In this document: piece after piece, positions 6,880-8,080 of the stretch
Position numbering within the stretch: position 1 is the stretch's first letter
How the letters are laid out: each line of letters begins with the position of its first letter
NCBI GenBank assembly: GCA_013202595.1
Contig: JABMPV010000092.1
Span: 1 to 8,080 of the forward strand
Length of the DNA stretch: 8,080 nt
Source of the DNA: a bacterium
GTDB lineage: Bacteria > Actinomycetota > Acidimicrobiia > Spongiisociales > UBA11373
Direction of reading: 5' to 3'
The notes under the pieces: generated by a model
Database searches by the model: none
What the model was told of the DNA's origin: nothing
Seen by the model: only the letters and a program-made list of their open reading frames with translations
Translations under genes and position numbers: made by a program

Positions 6880-7986
6880 ATGCGACGTCTCGCCACACCC
6901 ATCGCCGCGCTTGCTGTGGCGGCAGCAGCATGCGCCCCTAGCGGCGGTGTGTCGCCCTCGACCACCGCCGGCGGTGACCCATCGACGACGACCGTGCCCG
7001 GGGTGGGCGGACGTCCCGGGGAGGTGGTCGTGGGCCTCGGCACGGTCGGCAGCCCGCGCATCCTCAATCCGTTGCTCGACGGTCCGGATACTGCCGTCCT
7101 CGATCTGATCGCTCCAGCGGTGTTCGCGACGGGGTGGTACTTCGACGGAGTGAGTCGCGAACCCGTTCCGAATCTCCTCGCCGAGATACCGAGCCTCGAG
7201 AACGGGGGCCTCGAGGACCGGGGAAACGGGCGGATGGACGTCACGGTTCGAGTGGTCGATGGAGCAGTGTGGGCCGATGGCGAGCCGATAACCGCGGACG
7301 ACCTCCTCTTCACGTACCAAGTGATCGTGGATCAGAGCAATCCCATCAGGAGTGATGTGCGCGAGCGCTACGACACGATTCTTCCCGGCACTCTGGCTGC
7401 GGACGGCCAGGAACTCAGGTTCCGCATGGAGACATCCCTCGACGTCACCATGCTCTTCGACATCATCCTCCCGCAACACGAGGTCGAGAACAGTGACTTC
7501 GCGGCGGATTGGGGTGACACGATGTGGGTGTCGGGTGGGCCTTTCGAGCTCGCATCGTGGCAGCCGGGCCAGTACCTGGAACTGCGCCGCAACCCTCGCT
7601 ATTGGAAGGTGGACGCAGCAGGCGGGACGCTGCCCCGACTCGATCGTGTGGTCATCCGATTCTTCGAATCGGGCCCAACGGTCGACCCGAGGCTCAGGGA
7701 CACCTTCATGGGCAGGGATCTCGACGTGGCCATCGTCCCCGATGCACAGGGCAATCTCTCCGCCTACGAGGGCCCTGTGGAGGCCGGAGTGGCGACGATG
7801 TCCGTACCCGGTGTCGGCTGGGAGGCGCTCGTCTTCCAGTTCGGTCCCAACAACAGGAACACCGAGACGCTCAACAGCAACCTCGCCTTTCGCCAGGCCG
7901 TTGCCCATGCGATCGATCGCACCTCCCTCGCCGAGCCGAGGGCAACCCAACCGCTCTACTCGGCAATACGCCTCTATCGCCTGTAA
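6880..7986 (+). CDS. Peptide/oligopeptide ABC transporter substrate-binding lipoprotein (SBP_bac_5 family), short at the C-terminus
   Basis: A DppA/OppA-like extracytoplasmic binding protein of 368 residues from the ATG at 6880. It begins MRRLATPIAALAVAAAAC, a short basic and hydrophobic signal ending in a lipobox-like AAAC with Cys18. A Ser/Thr/Gly/Pro-rich linker follows. It should be membrane-anchored and hand peptides or similar solutes to a permease that is not in this window. Family signatures include GAVWADGEPITADDLLFTYQ, GGPFELASWQPGQYLELRRN followed by PRYWK, and LAFRQAVAHAIDR. Members usually run past 500 residues. This one ends 15-25 residues after AIDR, near PLYSAIRLYRL, so roughly the last third is missing. 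ATG 6871 and TTG 6850 are alternative in-frame starts. I preferred 6880 because GAG at 6868-6870 is suitably placed before it and it gives a conventional signal peptide. The family is sure; whether the product works is doubtful. Confidence 0.85.
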   Translation: MRRLATPIAALAVAAAACAPSGGVSPSTTAGGDPSTTTVPGVGGRPGEVVVGLGTVGSPRILNPLLDGPDTAVLDLIAPAVFATGWYFDGVSREPVPNLLAEIPSLENGGLEDRGNGRMDVTVRVVDGAVWADGEPITADDLLFTYQVIVDQSNPIRSDVRERYDTILPGTLAADGQELRFRMETSLDVTMLFDIILPQHEVENSDFAADWGDTMWVSGGPFELASWQPGQYLELRRNPRYWKVDAAGGTLPRLDRVVIRFFESGPTVDPRLRDTFMGRDLDVAIVPDAQGNLSAYEGPVEAGVATMSVPGVGWEALVFQFGPNNRNTETLNSNLAFRQAVAHAIDRTSLAEPRATQPLYSAIRLYRL

Positions 7987-8080
7987 GTGTTCGTGGTGGC
8001 TGGCCTGGGGCTGGCTGGCAGGATGGTGCCGGTTCTTCTGGCCTGACGTGACTCGTGAATCGCCTGGCCCCTTCGCGGGG
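7987..8080. other. Non-homologous tail after the binding-protein gene, possible edge of an inserted element
   Basis: No frame here continues a substrate-binding protein. The region is rich in TGG/CTGG repeats (8000-8025). In the binding-protein frame it reads as a 19-residue hydrophobic stretch from a GTG at 7987 and then stops at 8046. A second + frame is open to the window end but reads as Cys/Trp-rich low-complexity sequence (for example CKCSWWLAWGW). The sequence starting TGTAAGTGTTCG (7982-7993) looks like a plausible element end because the earlier gene breaks off there. No transposase, target duplication or second end can be seen, so an inserted element is only a hypothesis. Confidence 0.3.
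8068..8080. repeat. GC hairpin cut by the window edge
   Basis: CCCC (8068-8071) faces GGGG (8077-8080) across TTCGC, giving a compact stem with a TTCG-type loop. The preceding bases CGCCTGG (8061-8067) could lengthen the stem if the sequence beyond the window continues with CCAGGCG. Only half of such a structure would be visible here. Confidence 0.4.

Noticed and set aside
5866..7950. A 694-codon open frame on the - strand across the pgk 3' end, tpiA and the lipoprotein gene
   Set aside because: It lies opposite three well-identified proteins, and its translation looks like no family, being rich in His, Arg, Gly and Asp. Long antisense frames are expected in GC-rich coding DNA because stop codons are rare there.

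Overview
This is a GC-rich window (about two thirds G+C by eye), densely packed with genes all on the + strand. The gene order and protein signatures suggest an actinobacterium. The order is uvrA, then uvrC, rapZ, yvcK, pgk and tpiA. Two signatures point the same way: RapZ carries a GAGR-type P-loop and YvcK starts with GGGHGL, both as I recall them from actinobacterial homologues. GTG use and short overlapping start/stop junctions also fit. Acidimicrobiia or a related deep lineage is a guess from gene order, not something the sequence proves.

Layout. Bases 1-315 are the 3' end of uvrA. A small class I methyltransferase gene (312-1010) starts inside the uvrA stop codon. After a 62-base gap comes a complete uvrC (1073-2908), with all domains and catalytic residues visible. 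Then rapZ (2949-3812) and yvcK (3809-4780) are joined by an ATGA overlap. Only 22 bases later comes pgk (4803-5993), which overlaps tpiA (5983-6753) by 11 bases. A weak terminator-like hairpin follows tpiA. After a 126-base gap, a lipoprotein gene of the SBP_bac_5 peptide/oligopeptide-binding family starts (about 6880). It stops at 7986, well short of the usual family length. The last 94 bases (7987-8080) do not continue that protein and end in a GC hairpin cut by the window edge.

How the genes work together. UvrA and UvrC belong to nucleotide excision repair. RapZ and YvcK are nucleotide/sugar-metabolism regulators that usually travel with uvrC in Gram-positive bacteria. Pgk and TpiA are consecutive enzymes of lower glycolysis. 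Actinobacteria usually have whiA and gap between yvcK and pgk, and often secG after tpiA. None of these is present here, so the block appears to be a condensed or rearranged version of the conserved cluster.

I saw no tRNA, rRNA, CRISPR array or complete mobile element, and no convincing evidence of a wholly new system. The parts most worth a second look are the missing whiA/gap, the coupled methyltransferase, and the abrupt end of the binding-protein gene next to non-homologous sequence.
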